DNA of 64,000 nucleotides, from positions 124,001 through 188,000 of the IMG/VR virus record IMGVR_UViG_3300050821_001527. One strand, given 5' to 3'. Position numbers and translations under genes: made by a program. This document shows, piece after piece, positions 37,802 to 46,324 of the stretch (position 1 is the first letter of the stretch; every line of letters starts with the position of its first letter). Source of the stretch: a virus. Under the pieces are notes generated by a model. It had not been told where the DNA came from. It worked only from the letters and a program-made list of their open reading frames with translations, and did no database searches.

Positions 37802-38020
37802 ATGTCTGATTACTCAACATTGAAATCAAAACTGCTCACCCTCCAAGAGCAAATGGAGGGACTCGAAGCCGAACTGAAAACCTTCAAGTTCGAGAGTGAA
37901 TTTAACCGCGAAGAAGCCTTCGACGAAATCGCCACCGCCATTGTCGCCTTCGATGACCTCGAAGAAATCCTTGACAGGGATGAAGAACTTGTTAGAATGA
38001 AGGAAGCAACAGCAGAATAA
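37802..38020 (+). CDS. Acidic coiled-coil protein (72 aa)
   Basis: Heptad-like Leu/Glu pattern over nearly the whole length (LKSKLLTLQEQMEGLEAELKT). A TTGACA/TAGAAT promoter for the next gene lies within its end. Confidence 0.72.
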   Translation: MSDYSTLKSKLLTLQEQMEGLEAELKTFKFESEFNREEAFDEIATAIVAFDDLEEILDRDEELVRMKEATAE

Positions 38021-38030
38021 CAAATACAAA

Positions 38031-38159
38031 ATGAAACCCAAACCAAAAACCAGCCAGTATCGCAACCGCGCCAGCCGCCTCGTCCGCAAGTCCAAGACCA
38101 AGGAAGGCTTGACGCCCGCGCAGAAGGAACGCCTCAAGGAACTCTCCCAGTTCGTGTAA
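38031..38159 (+). CDS. Very basic small protein (42 aa)
   Basis: Lys/Arg-rich (SQYRNRASRLVRKSKTKEG) followed by a short helix. Probably nucleic-acid binding. Unknown. Confidence 0.6.
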   Translation: MKPKPKTSQYRNRASRLVRKSKTKEGLTPAQKERLKELSQFV

Positions 38160-38171
38160 GCTTCCCATCAC

Positions 38172-38603
38172 ATGAGATTTACACCAGAGCAAATAACAAC
38201 CCTCGAACCGAACGAAGTCTTCGTTTTCGGTTCAAACCGCGCCGGGGTTCATGGTGCGGGGGCCGCGAAGCTGGCAGTCGAGAAATTCGGCGCACACTTC
38301 GGCGAGGGCGAGGGTGTCCAAGGGCGAAGCTATGCTTTCCCAACCAAGGACGAGAACATCCAGACCCTTCCGTTGGAGGAAATCGAAATCTCCGTCCAAA
38401 GGCTATTGAAAGCCTGCCGCATGGCTCCCTCCAAGACGTTTCTGTTGACGAAGGTGGGATGCGGACTGGCCGGTTTGACGGTCAAGGACGTGGCGACCTT
38501 GTTTAAGAATTACACGTTGCCTAAGAACCTTGTGCTGCCGATGGAGTTCCACGAAGTCATCTACCCGATGCCGAAACCGCGCTGCCGTTGCTCTTGTAAA
38601 TGA
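38172..38603 (+). CDS. A1S_2505-family phage protein
   Basis: 143 residues. EVFVFGSNRAGVHGAGAAKLA, SYAFPTKD and LLTKVGCGLAGLTVKDVATLF match the A1S_2505 family of non-structural phage proteins, which resembles macro-type folds. The Cys-rich tail (RCRCSCK) may bind metal. Function unknown. Confidence 0.8.
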   Translation: MRFTPEQITTLEPNEVFVFGSNRAGVHGAGAAKLAVEKFGAHFGEGEGVQGRSYAFPTKDENIQTLPLEEIEISVQRLLKACRMAPSKTFLLTKVGCGLAGLTVKDVATLFKNYTLPKNLVLPMEFHEVIYPMPKPRCRCSCK

Positions 38604-38764
38604 AGCCTTGGTGCCAGCATATCAAATTCGACTACCTTTTCGGGGATGACCCGTATCCCCGCTGGATTTTAACCAGCCGAGGAATCGAAGCGGGCGACGA
38701 TTGGAAGTGCTGCCCGGTTTGCGCTCAGAAACGACCCCGCAGAAATAAAAAGAAAAACACATGA
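38600..38764 (+). CDS. Small zinc-binding protein (54 aa)
   Basis: WCQHIKFDYLFG, WKCCPVCAQKR and a Lys/Arg tail. ATG overlaps the previous stop. May be a distant member of the HxW/CxxC family. Confidence 0.65.
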   Translation: MKPWCQHIKFDYLFGDDPYPRWILTSRGIEAGDDWKCCPVCAQKRPRRNKKKNT

Positions 38765-38952
38765 ACTTGGAAGTGGGACAACGAGTAAAGTATTGGGACG
38801 CGGATAATATCCTGCGTTTCGGCTTTTTCTGCTCTGGAAACGAGAAGAAGGTGGTTCTCGCGCTTTTCCCAACTGGCCATAAGCTTTCGGATAATTTTTC
38901 GCCGCCGAACATGACTTGGGAAGTTCAAAGGGAGAGAATCTATGAGGGCTAA
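38761..38952 (+). CDS. Small hypothetical protein (63 aa)
   Basis: Beta-barrel-like small protein (GQRVKYWDADNILRFGFF, KKVVLALFP). ATGA start overlap. Unknown. Confidence 0.7.
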   Translation: MNLEVGQRVKYWDADNILRFGFFCSGNEKKVVLALFPTGHKLSDNFSPPNMTWEVQRERIYEG

Positions 38953-39124
38953 GGACTTGGAAATTTGCTATAAGGGCATGTCGGCTCCCGTCAAGGAGTT
39001 GATTGAAGTTGCCCGCGCTGCCCAAAAGGAATGCGATAAATTCAACTTCCCCGACGAGGACAGACCGATTTTGCACGAAGCACTCGAAAAATTGAAGAAA
39101 GCCTGCCCGGACTTTTTCGCATGA
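38942..39124 (+). CDS. Small helical protein (60 aa)
   Basis: Charged helices; Cys at residues 9, 31 and 54. Overlaps neighbours on both sides. Unknown. Confidence 0.68.
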   Translation: MRAKDLEICYKGMSAPVKELIEVARAAQKECDKFNFPDEDRPILHEALEKLKKACPDFFA

Positions 39125-39378
39125 AAATCAAACGAACAATCGCAAATACCCTCTATTGGGGCATGGCCGGAACGGTTACGCTATTGATTGGCGGCATTGC
39201 CGTCGCCGGGATTTTCAAGGTTGTAGCGTCAATGGTGCAATTTCTTTCCGATTTCTTCTCCGACCCCAAGGCTCGCTTGGCTGTCGGTTTGGTCATTGCG
39301 TTCTACGGAACCGGGATTACGGTGCTGCTCCTGATTTTCAAGCTCTTTGAGTGGGCAAATAAAAATCGAAAAATATGA
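39121..39378 (+). CDS. Two-span membrane protein (85 aa)
   Basis: Hydrophobic residues 13-36 and 52-76 separated by FFSDPKAR. Holin-like in size only; no proof. Confidence 0.7.
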   Translation: MKIKRTIANTLYWGMAGTVTLLIGGIAVAGIFKVVASMVQFLSDFFSDPKARLAVGLVIAFYGTGITVLLLIFKLFEWANKNRKI

Positions 39379-39578
39379 GCTTCCATTTCATACACCGATG
39401 GGAGAAATACTCCCTTGAGGGAAAAGATGGCAGCGAACAGCTTTGGCGTCAATGCCGCGTGTGCCACGTCACCCAATTTCTCGCAGTCATCAGCCCTTCT
39501 CTGGAACTTCATTCTTCCGCCCGAACCAGTCATCCATATCCCTTGACAGACCCCGAAAAAGTCGTTAGGCTGTATTGA
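39375..39578 (+). CDS. HxW/CxxC small protein (67 aa)
   Basis: FIHRWEKYSLEGKD...WRQCRVCHVTQ: same layout as 28342 and 42175, with a longer tail. Likely one zinc. Its end carries the next promoter. Confidence 0.65.
   Translation: MSFHFIHRWEKYSLEGKDGSEQLWRQCRVCHVTQFLAVISPSLELHSSARTSHPYPLTDPEKVVRLY
39543..39571 (+). promoter_or_regulatory. Sigma70-like promoter, leaderless
   Basis: TTGACA, 17 bases, TAGGCT, 6 bases to the ATG at 39578; lies in the end of the preceding gene. Confidence 0.8.
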
Positions 39579-40000
39579 TGAAAGTTTTATACGAAGTGTT
39601 GGTTCCAACAATGTATGGCTTCCCAAAAGTCACGCCCATCTCCACCCGCCATCACAAAAACTGGGACAAAGAAGTTCAAAAAATCACTGGTGGTTTAACC
39701 ATTATGAAGCCCGCGCAGGGCAGATGGGTGGACAAGGGCGTAGAGTATCCCGAACGTATTATCCCTGTTAGGATTATGTGCGAAGAAAGGGAAAACTCAT
39801 TTAAAGCATCCCCCGGTGGAATGACTTCTTGCCCCGACAATACACAAATAACCAAAATTATCCAGTTGACCTTGAGACACTACCGACAGAAGGCCGTGAT
39901 GTATTATGTTGTCTCCAATGATGTTAGGGTAGTCTATGCTACGGAGTTTAAACTGACTTCATCGCGCAATGGTCAGCGTCCGTGCAACCCCCGCTCGTAG
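39578..40000 (+). CDS. Hypothetical protein, C-terminus overlapped by HNH gene (140 aa)
   Basis: Soluble alpha/beta protein, basic. Its last 18 codons lie within the convergent HNH gene, so the natural C-terminus may have been replaced when that element inserted. No family recognised. Confidence 0.68.
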   Translation: MKVLYEVLVPTMYGFPKVTPISTRHHKNWDKEVQKITGGLTIMKPAQGRWVDKGVEYPERIIPVRIMCEERENSFKASPGGMTSCPDNTQITKIIQLTLRHYRQKAVMYYVVSNDVRVVYATEFKLTSSRNGQRPCNPRS

Positions 40001-40469
40001 TTTTAGCTTGATGACAATTAGCGCAAAGCAGTTGCAAAATTTTAGGGAATTTCTGGCGGAAGGCCCAAGTATAAATGCTCCCTTTGGTGCCATTGAATAC
40101 TTCCTGACGGTGTTTTGCCCCGTCGTTATTGATATGGTCAAGCTGTAGATATTTATGCACACCCAAGCCACAACACTTGCATTTTCCTCCGTAGGCTTCG
40201 ATACAGGCCGCACGGTGTTTGGCGTAAATCTCTCGATTACGCTCGGAATGCTTGTCCAAACACGATTCGCACATGCTTTTGCCTTCAACGCGGGGATTGA
40301 TGCAACAATATCTGCACAAGCCATTTTGGATAGCTTTTTCTTTAAATGAATGACCGTAACTCAGGTGTTCAAGGTGGTGCTTTTCGCATCGGGTTTTCCC
40401 TTCCATGCGTGGGGCACCGCAACGGGTGCAAAGTCCTGCCGCCTTGTATTCAAAATATCTACTGTTCAT
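39948..40469 (-). CDS. HNH homing endonuclease (minus strand)
   Basis: 173 residues. Repeated Cys pairs (CTRCGAPRMEGKTRC, CRYCCINPRVEGKSMC, CKCCG), then LQLDHINNDGAKHR...LLCANCHQAKT, the HNH core. On the minus strand against nearly all other genes. The start at 40469 was chosen because CGTGTAATGAAAGGTATG, the homing-endonuclease box, is directly upstream; an ATG three codons earlier overlaps that box. Confidence 0.88.
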   Translation of the reverse strand: MNSRYFEYKAAGLCTRCGAPRMEGKTRCEKHHLEHLSYGHSFKEKAIQNGLCRYCCINPRVEGKSMCESCLDKHSERNREIYAKHRAACIEAYGGKCKCCGLGVHKYLQLDHINNDGAKHRQEVFNGTKGSIYTWAFRQKFPKILQLLCANCHQAKTTSGGCTDADHCAMKSV

Positions 40470-40511
40470 ACCTTTCATTACACGTAGCCGTATGTGGAGA
40501 GAAATTAAATC

Positions 40512-40540
40512 TTGACACGCCCGGAAAGATAACCTAATCT
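40512..40540 (+). promoter_or_regulatory. Sigma70-like promoter, leaderless
   Basis: TTGACA, 17 bases, TAATCT, 6 bases to the ATG at 40547. Confidence 0.83.
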
Positions 40541-40546
40541 TTGATT

Positions 40547-40783
40547 ATGGAATACACGCCTGATGACTTAATAAAGCTGGTTGGTGCGGTTGCCGGACTG
40601 GAACGCGCCGGACAACGTGCGTTTGTTGACTTTGGATATGGCAACGCCGTCCAAAAATGGGAGGAACTGAAATCCGCCCGCAAACAGGAACGCGAGAATC
40701 TCCAAAAGGAGTTGACCAGAATCCAAACCCGTTTACAGGAAATTGACGGCAGGACGATTTACGCCGGAACAAAGGAAGTCTAA
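40547..40783 (+). CDS. Coiled-coil protein (78 aa)
   Basis: C-terminal half a continuous helix (KQERENLQKELTRIQTRLQEI). Unknown. Confidence 0.72.
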   Translation: MEYTPDDLIKLVGAVAGLERAGQRAFVDFGYGNAVQKWEELKSARKQERENLQKELTRIQTRLQEIDGRTIYAGTKEV

Positions 40784-40786
40784 TTT

Positions 40787-41470
40787 ATGAATGACATACG
40801 CGAACCAGTTTGGACGGCGGAAAACCAAAACCGCAAATGCGGCGACACGACCTTCGATATTTGTGGATGGTGCAAACACCGTGGCTGCGGCACGATGCGC
40901 TACGACACCATGCTCCGAGGCTCCTGTGACCTGATGAAGCGTTACGGGAACGAAGTCGAGTGGGACACCCCCTGTAAAATCAAGGGTTTGGGCAAGGATG
41001 ACCTCAAGGACATTGTTGAGTCCAAGGGCTACGAAATCAGGGAACACGAAGCCGGTATCAAGCGCACCAACGAGGAAATCGTTGAACTGCAAAAACTGAT
41101 TCGCAAGGCTCCCAAAAAGCCCTGTCTCCCTGATGCTCGCGGTTGCGACCACTTTCCCCTGAATGCCCGCGTATGGGTGTTCTTGAACGGGAAAAATATC
41201 CAATCCACGACTGTCAAGACCGGCTGGTATGCAGGGGTCACGGTCAACGGCTATCGTTCCGGGGATGGGTGCGTCTCGTATGTCTTGGACGAGCTTCCTG
41301 AATCTCGCAAGGGTTGGGGCTGTGGTTTCGCGGTGCCCGTGGTCTTGCTGGCTTGGGAATACGAATACTTCAAGCAGAACACCGGCGACTTCAACGACTG
41401 GCTGCTGGCCTGCGACAAGAGCTACAACGGGGACAAGATTATCTGTCCCGCAATGAAGAACCTGAAATGA
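40787..41470 (+). CDS. Cys-rich hypothetical protein (227 aa)
   Basis: N-terminal zinc-like cluster (CGDTT..CGWCKHRGCGTM, SCDLMKRYG), a coiled-coil segment at residues 80-108, and a beta-rich Trp domain after it. Phage proteins with this DICGWCK start exist, but no function is known to me. Confidence 0.7.
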   Translation: MNDIREPVWTAENQNRKCGDTTFDICGWCKHRGCGTMRYDTMLRGSCDLMKRYGNEVEWDTPCKIKGLGKDDLKDIVESKGYEIREHEAGIKRTNEEIVELQKLIRKAPKKPCLPDARGCDHFPLNARVWVFLNGKNIQSTTVKTGWYAGVTVNGYRSGDGCVSYVLDELPESRKGWGCGFAVPVVLLAWEYEYFKQNTGDFNDWLLACDKSYNGDKIICPAMKNLK

Positions 41471-41805
41471 AAAATCCCTACATCGTCCCGCCTTTCGCGG
41501 TTCCCGACCATTACAAGCCCACTGTGAGATTTTTCTGGTGGTCTTGGCATCCGAACTACTCCTATTGGTCGAAGTCCTGTTGGGGCGGCAACACGGAGGA
41601 CGAGGCATGGGACGCCTTGGCGAAACCGATGGCCGACAGTATGCGCTATTATGACAACAGGCTTGTGCGCGAAGGTGACGGACAGTTCACGGTAGTCGCC
41701 GCCTCGCCTTGCAAGGAATTAGGAGCTTGGCAGGAAATTGCCCGCGATGCAAATGGCTGGCGCAAACCCACTGACGCCAAACCGATTAAGGGGTGGGATA
41801 AATAA
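41467..41805 (+). CDS. Trp-rich hypothetical protein (112 aa)
   Basis: PTVRFFWWSWHPNYSYWSKSCW at residues 18-40; alpha/beta. ATGA overlap. Unknown. Confidence 0.7.
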   Translation: MKNPYIVPPFAVPDHYKPTVRFFWWSWHPNYSYWSKSCWGGNTEDEAWDALAKPMADSMRYYDNRLVREGDGQFTVVAASPCKELGAWQEIARDANGWRKPTDAKPIKGWDK

Positions 41806-41813
41806 TTCAATAT

Positions 41814-41963
41814 ATGTCTGCCCGCCAAAAGAAAGTCGAACAACTTGCGGAAGTCATCTACCGCGCCCTGTATGCCACGTCCTATGACGGTGGCAACAAT
41901 TTGAGATACCATGCCGAGCAACTGGCTCAGGTGCTAGTGGACATGATTGACCCGATTGAGTAA
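41814..41963 (+). CDS. Small helical protein (49 aa)
   Basis: TTCAATATATG at the start. Two helices (KVEQLAEVIYRALY, LAQVLVDMID). Unknown. Confidence 0.62.
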   Translation: MSARQKKVEQLAEVIYRALYATSYDGGNNLRYHAEQLAQVLVDMIDPIE

Positions 41964-41967
41964 AAGT

Positions 41968-42171
41968 ATGACCCAAGCCGAAATAGACGCGGAAAAGCGC
42001 GGGAAACTAGAAGGGCTGCGCTATGCGGCCTCCCTTTGCGAGTTTCGCCGATTGCCCATGTATAATGCGTCTTACCATGCGGCCTGCAACGACATACAGA
42101 TTTTCTGTCTTGCGGCAGTTGAGCGTGTCGAAGCCGGGGAACAAATGGAAAGCCTAGCTATCGCACATTGA
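41968..42171 (+). CDS. Small helical protein (67 aa)
   Basis: Helical with Cys at 24, 41 and 48. Resembles short phage helical proteins that start TQAEIDAEKRG. Unknown. Confidence 0.66.
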   Translation: MTQAEIDAEKRGKLEGLRYAASLCEFRRLPMYNASYHAACNDIQIFCLAAVERVEAGEQMESLAIAH

Positions 42172-42174
42172 TTT

Positions 42175-42324
42175 ATGAAGCTGCGTATCTACCACGAATG
42201 GCGCAAATACACCCTCCGCGATGACAGTCGTAGATTCTACCTGCGTAAGTGCATCCATTGCGGCAAAATACAGCTACGCGGAATATTGCCCTTGACACCA
42301 TCGGAAATCCTCAATAGAGTCTAA
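42175..42324 (+). CDS. HxW/CxxC small protein (49 aa)
   Basis: YHEWRKYTLRDDSRRFYLRKCIHCGKIQL: clearest member of the scattered family with 28342 and 39375. ATTTATG start; the next promoter is in its end. Confidence 0.65.
   Translation: MKLRIYHEWRKYTLRDDSRRFYLRKCIHCGKIQLRGILPLTPSEILNRV
42292..42320 (+). promoter_or_regulatory. Sigma70-like promoter, leaderless
   Basis: TTGACA, 17 bases, TAGAGT, 6 bases to the ATG at 42327. Confidence 0.82.
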
Positions 42325-42326
42325 TC

Positions 42327-43085
42327 ATGCGACCTGAATCCGAAAGAAACGTTGACAAAGAATTTCTCCGTAAGAAAGGCTGGTGGCCTACTTCCGCAGA
42401 CGAAATGACTTGGCTCTGCGAAGGCATGAATCCTAAATACGGCGGGCACACGCTTTCCGAAGCGGTCAAACGCCAGCAGGAAATGGAAATCATCGAGCGC
42501 AACGGGGCGTATTTCTACTACGTGCCTGACCGCATGGGTTTTGGCTACTGGATTGGCAAATACATTGACCGAAACCAGACTCCCCGCCGCACTCAATTCA
42601 CTGGTCTGACGAAAGAGGAAGCTCAAAAACTCGTCACCAAACTCAACAAGGACTCGAAATACGAGCCTATCTTGGGCGTTGACTATCAAGAGCATCAGTG
42701 GAACCGCATCATCATCTTCAAAGAGAAGCATGGCGACAGGCATTTCATTGCCCAAACCCGCAGCGACATGGAGAAAATCGCCCTCAAGATTGTCTTGGAG
42801 CGCGAGGACGAGGGCTGGTATGATTTTGAATACGAGGAACCTGTCCTGCCGAAAATCGCCTTGGAAAAGGCTGACGAATATGGCGCGACCCTTGCGGAAG
42901 CTATCAAGGCCGAATGGAAGTCCTATGAATACTCCCAAAAGCAATGCGCCCAAAGCAAGAAACTCGCCGAAGCTTTGAAGAAAATTGTCAAGGAAAAAGA
43001 CGGCGACGTGGCTATCCGCTTCCTGAATGAAATGAAGGGCGGCGAATACGAAGCCTTTGAAGTAACCGGCAGCGAAGAATTTTAA
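42327..43085 (+). CDS. Hypothetical protein (252 aa)
   Basis: Acidic and basic mix; N-terminal DEMTWLCEGMNPKYGG segment, central alpha/beta, long charged C-terminal helix (residues 185-235). Unknown. Confidence 0.75.
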   Translation: MRPESERNVDKEFLRKKGWWPTSADEMTWLCEGMNPKYGGHTLSEAVKRQQEMEIIERNGAYFYYVPDRMGFGYWIGKYIDRNQTPRRTQFTGLTKEEAQKLVTKLNKDSKYEPILGVDYQEHQWNRIIIFKEKHGDRHFIAQTRSDMEKIALKIVLEREDEGWYDFEYEEPVLPKIALEKADEYGATLAEAIKAEWKSYEYSQKQCAQSKKLAEALKKIVKEKDGDVAIRFLNEMKGGEYEAFEVTGSEEF

Positions 43086-43095
43086 TTCAATAAAT
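43086..43095 (+). promoter_or_regulatory. TTCAATAAAT element at gene start
   Basis: TTCAATAAAT followed at once by the ATG at 43096. Confidence 0.6.
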
Positions 43096-43362
43096 ATGCA
43101 AACACTACTTAAATTCACAATCCTGAATCGCAAAACGAAGGAACGCACGGAGATAGGCAAATACTACGAAGGATTCCTGCCTTTCTCGGAAGGCACCATC
43201 GTCACGACTGGTTTGTATATGCTTCGTGTCGAGCGTGTTTCGTTCTCCGCAGCCCTCTCGCCGACCCTCACCGTGGATTTGGACGAGGCCGTTGCCAGCA
43301 GCGACCAAGACAAGATGAATTGCATTGCCATGCTTGAACGTTTCGGTTGGGAAGTGATTTGA
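43096..43362 (+). CDS. Hypothetical protein (88 aa)
   Basis: Beta-rich; small barrel-like (GTIVTTGLYMLRVERVSF). Unknown. Confidence 0.7.
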   Translation: MQTLLKFTILNRKTKERTEIGKYYEGFLPFSEGTIVTTGLYMLRVERVSFSAALSPTLTVDLDEAVASSDQDKMNCIAMLERFGWEVI

Positions 43363-43363
43363 C

Positions 43364-43392
43364 TTGACAGGCCCGGAAACATCATCTAATCT
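43364..43392 (+). promoter_or_regulatory. Sigma70-like promoter, leaderless
   Basis: TTGACA, 17 bases, TAATCT, 6 bases to the ATG at 43399. Heads the DNA-ligase operon. Confidence 0.84.
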
Positions 43393-43398
43393 CTAAAT

Positions 43399-43656
43399 AT
43401 GAAGTTACAAAAAGCCCCCGCCCGTAAAATCGAACCCACGATTGCGCTCAAGGACATTAAGCCCGGAGCCTGCGTCCGTTTCGCCCACGATACCATTGAG
43501 GACGCTTTCAAGTCCGACCTGTTTTTCATGCGCCTCGACGCCCCGGAAGCCAAAGACCGAGTTCGTCTGGTCAATCTGGCAGACGGCAAGCAACTTGAAC
43601 GCGACGGCGACCACCGCGTAGTCGTCCATACCTGCACCCTCAATCTCGACCTGTAA
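43399..43656 (+). CDS. Hypothetical protein (85 aa)
   Basis: Beta-rich; residues 19-80 suggest a small barrel (IKPGACVRFAHDTIED...). Four-base gap to the ligase gene. Unknown. Confidence 0.7.
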   Translation: MKLQKAPARKIEPTIALKDIKPGACVRFAHDTIEDAFKSDLFFMRLDAPEAKDRVRLVNLADGKQLERDGDHRVVVHTCTLNLDL

Positions 43657-43660
43657 TTCT

Positions 43661-44812
43661 ATGTTTGGCTCAATCATTTCAGACCTTGACGAGCAAGACG
43701 GGTTTCCAAAGCTTTTCAAGCTAACCTCCAAAGGCCAAATCCAAGAATGGCAAATATTCGTGGATGGCGGCAAATTCTATACCGTCGAAGGCATTCAAGG
43801 CGGGAAGGCTACCACTTCCAAACCCACGGTTTGCAAGGTAAAGAATCCGGGCAAGGCCAACGCCACCAGTCCCGAACAGCAAGCTTTGAAGGAAGCCGCC
43901 GCAAAGCACAAGAAAAAGCTTGAGGGCCAATATTTCAAAACCGTGGCCGAAGCCAGTGGTGGAAATAAGAACTGGTATGAGCCTATGCTGGCCTTCAAGT
44001 TCGAGGATTACAAGGAAGGGCTGGTTTACCCGGTCTATTCACAGCCGAAGCTGGACGGTATCCGTTGCATCATCACCGCCGAAGGGATGTTCTCCCGCCA
44101 AGGCAAGCCGTTCCCCGCCGTTCCGCACATTTTCAACGCGCTGAAACCGTTCTTCGCCAAAAACAAGAACGCGATTTTGGACGGCGAGCTTTATTGCGAA
44201 AAGTTGTCCGACAATTTCCCCAAGCTTGTCTCGCTGATTAAGAAAAACAAGCCGACCCCCGAGGACTTGGCGGAATCGGCCCAAATAATCGAGTTTTGGT
44301 GCTATGACGCCCCGCGTATTGGCGTCTATGCCGAGACTGACAAGTTCTATGACCGTTTCCAGTTAATGAGCAGCCTGTTGCTCAACCGTTACGCGAAAAT
44401 CAAGGTTGTCAGCACCTTCCTCATCTCGAATTACGAACAGCTTACCATCCGTTACGAGAAATACCTTGAAGATGGTTACGAGGGCCAGATGGTGCGCCTC
44501 AACGGTGCCTACGAAAATAAACGCAGCAAGAACCTTCTCAAGCGAAAGGAATTTGTGGACGAGGAATATGAAATCGTGTCATTGGAAGAAGGCAAGGGCG
44601 GCAGGATTGGGACGGTAGGGTTTATGAACTTCTATTCCCGTGGCGGCAAGCCTTTCAAGTCGAACGTCAAGGGAGAGTTCGATTATCTCCGTAAACTGTG
44701 GGCTGACAGATTGAAGCTGGTGGGCAAGAAAGCGACCATCAAATACTTCTCGCTTACGCCTGACCGCATCCCGCGTTTCCCTTACGTCATCGCAATCAGA
44801 GACTACGAATGA
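43661..44812 (+). CDS. ATP-dependent DNA ligase
   Basis: 383 residues. Residues 15-95 look like a WGR-type or phage-specific N-terminal domain. The nucleotidyltransferase core follows: YSQPKLDGIRC (motif I, K-x-DG, AMP-accepting Lys), MFSRQGKP (III), AILDGELYCE (IIIa), DGYEGQMVRL (IV) and KNLLKRKEF (V). The last about 80 residues are the OB fold. Seals nicks in DNA during replication and repair. Confidence 0.93.
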   Translation: MFGSIISDLDEQDGFPKLFKLTSKGQIQEWQIFVDGGKFYTVEGIQGGKATTSKPTVCKVKNPGKANATSPEQQALKEAAAKHKKKLEGQYFKTVAEASGGNKNWYEPMLAFKFEDYKEGLVYPVYSQPKLDGIRCIITAEGMFSRQGKPFPAVPHIFNALKPFFAKNKNAILDGELYCEKLSDNFPKLVSLIKKNKPTPEDLAESAQIIEFWCYDAPRIGVYAETDKFYDRFQLMSSLLLNRYAKIKVVSTFLISNYEQLTIRYEKYLEDGYEGQMVRLNGAYENKRSKNLLKRKEFVDEEYEIVSLEEGKGGRIGTVGFMNFYSRGGKPFKSNVKGEFDYLRKLWADRLKLVGKKATIKYFSLTPDRIPRFPYVIAIRDYE

Positions 44813-45033
44813 AAGCAGCAAAACTAACCAAAGCCGAGTTTTTAAACGTCCTCCGCGCCATTGTGGAGTGTGTCGAATCCGATGACTCTTTTGAGGGTTC
44901 GCTTAAATACACCTGTCTGGAAGGCGACTGCAAACGCGGCGAATTTCTGGTCAATGCCTTTTGGCGTAACGGCAATTCCCAAGGTCAGGGCGGCTGCGCC
45001 ATAATCTCCGGGCCAGAAACCATTGAAGCATGA
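44809..45033 (+). CDS. Hypothetical protein (74 aa)
   Basis: Acidic with Cys at 21, 35 and 41. ATGA overlap with the ligase. Unknown. Confidence 0.7.
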   Translation: MKAAKLTKAEFLNVLRAIVECVESDDSFEGSLKYTCLEGDCKRGEFLVNAFWRNGNSQGQGGCAIISGPETIEA

Positions 45034-45248
45034 GCAAGATAAAACGCAAATTCAGAAATCCGGTCAAGGTTGAAATCGTCGAATCGGAACGTGGTTGGGG
45101 CCAAAAGGTCGAATCCGTCCGCGAGTTTGGCGGCATCAAGTCCGCGCAGAAATTCGCCGACAAATTCAACGCCCCCAACATCGAGAACCACAAGAAAAAA
45201 CCCCACTACGTTCCCGACTGCTACGTCTTTGCCCGCATTGTGGGATAA
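45030..45248 (+). CDS. Basic small protein (72 aa)
   Basis: Lys/Arg-rich (KIKRKFRNPVKVEIV); possible nucleic-acid binder. ATGA overlap. Confidence 0.7.
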   Translation: MSKIKRKFRNPVKVEIVESERGWGQKVESVREFGGIKSAQKFADKFNAPNIENHKKKPHYVPDCYVFARIVG

Positions 45249-45256
45249 TCAAAAAT

Positions 45257-45655
45257 ATGGAAACTGAAAAACAACTCACCACCTACGAAAAACTCACCGG
45301 CCTGCGCCGAATCATCGTAAACCGTGCCGCCGAAGTGATGAACTACACGAATTGGAGCGACGACTTCGCCGCGAAACAGATTCGTGAAATACCGACCCTT
45401 GACCGCTTGCGAGAGCATTTCGGGGAAATAAACATCGCCGAGCTTACCGCCGCGCAGATGGACGAGCTTGGGTTTGGCCGTTGGGACGATTCGGGGTTGC
45501 GCCTGATTCCGCTCTGGATGTTCCAATTCCTGCCCGCCGAAATCAAGACGACTAACATCGAAGGGGCGACCACGCTCAAGAAAGCCGACATGGACAACGA
45601 CCATCGCTTTGGTTGCTTGGCGTATGGCGTGTTCCCAGTGGACTTGAAGAAATGA
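45257..45655 (+). CDS. Hypothetical protein (132 aa)
   Basis: Helical N-terminal half, then LGFGRWDDSGLRLIPLWMFQFLP, a pattern I have seen in conserved phage proteins of unknown role. Confidence 0.72.
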   Translation: METEKQLTTYEKLTGLRRIIVNRAAEVMNYTNWSDDFAAKQIREIPTLDRLREHFGEINIAELTAAQMDELGFGRWDDSGLRLIPLWMFQFLPAEIKTTNIEGATTLKKADMDNDHRFGCLAYGVFPVDLKK

Positions 45656-45861
45656 AAATCCTGATTACCCTCAAAGACCCGGACGGCGTTTCAAATTCGC
45701 TCGATGACTGCGCCCGTGGGCACGTTCAAGACCCTGCAAATATGGAAGACTTCAAGGCGAGCCTTGAGGACGACATTAAGAAATGGGTGCGATGGGGTGA
45801 ATACGTTTCGATTGTCATTGACACCGATAAGGGGACTGCCACAGTCGTCCCTGTTGAATGA
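45652..45861 (+). CDS. Hypothetical protein (69 aa)
   Basis: MKILITLKDPDGV...YVSIVIDTDKGTATVVPV: small alpha/beta fold seen in phage proteins. ATGA overlaps. Unknown. Confidence 0.7.
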   Translation: MKILITLKDPDGVSNSLDDCARGHVQDPANMEDFKASLEDDIKKWVRWGEYVSIVIDTDKGTATVVPVE

Positions 45862-46091
45862 TGAAACGCTCGTTTTTCTTTCACTACAACAAGCCAGCCT
45901 CGAAATCCGCTGGCCGACCAAAGCTGTCGGTTCATTTTCGAGACACATGCTACATCGTGGACAAGGTTGTCTGCCATGTGGGTGTCGAATCGAAAAATAA
46001 CAAACGCCAGCCCCATTGTGTGATGAAGGGAAAAGCCTTCCTAGTCGAAGTGAAGGAGGAAAACGGCCTATCAACCGCTTCCATCCTCTGA
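45858..46091 (+). CDS. Hypothetical protein (77 aa)
   Basis: FFFHYNKPASKSAGRPKLSVHF...CYIVDKVVC..., a short beta-rich protein common in phage genomes without a function. Confidence 0.7.
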   Translation: MMKRSFFFHYNKPASKSAGRPKLSVHFRDTCYIVDKVVCHVGVESKNNKRQPHCVMKGKAFLVEVKEENGLSTASIL

Positions 46092-46098
46092 TTTAAAA

Positions 46099-46108
46099 TT
46101 CAATAAAT
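46099..46108 (+). promoter_or_regulatory. TTCAATAAAT element at gene start
   Basis: TTCAATAAAT abuts the ATG at 46109. Confidence 0.6.
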
Positions 46109-46324
46109 ATGACACTCAAAACATACATTGCCGGTTTGCAGGAAATCGCCGAAAAACATCCCGGTGCCATCGTCGTCTATGCGGCTGATGACGAGGGAAA
46201 TAGCTACAGTCCCGTGCATTACACCGGCACCGTTGGCAATTTCAAGGACGGCGAGTTCCAGTCGCAGAAAAATTTGAAGGACGCCGGGGATGATTCCCCT
46301 CTTAACGCCGTGTGCATCAATTAG
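46109..46324 (+). CDS. Hypothetical protein (71 aa)
   Basis: TLKTYIAGLQEIAEKHPGAIVVYAADDEGN: a small alpha/beta protein of phages, unknown role. Confidence 0.72.
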   Translation: MTLKTYIAGLQEIAEKHPGAIVVYAADDEGNSYSPVHYTGTVGNFKDGEFQSQKNLKDAGDDSPLNAVCIN

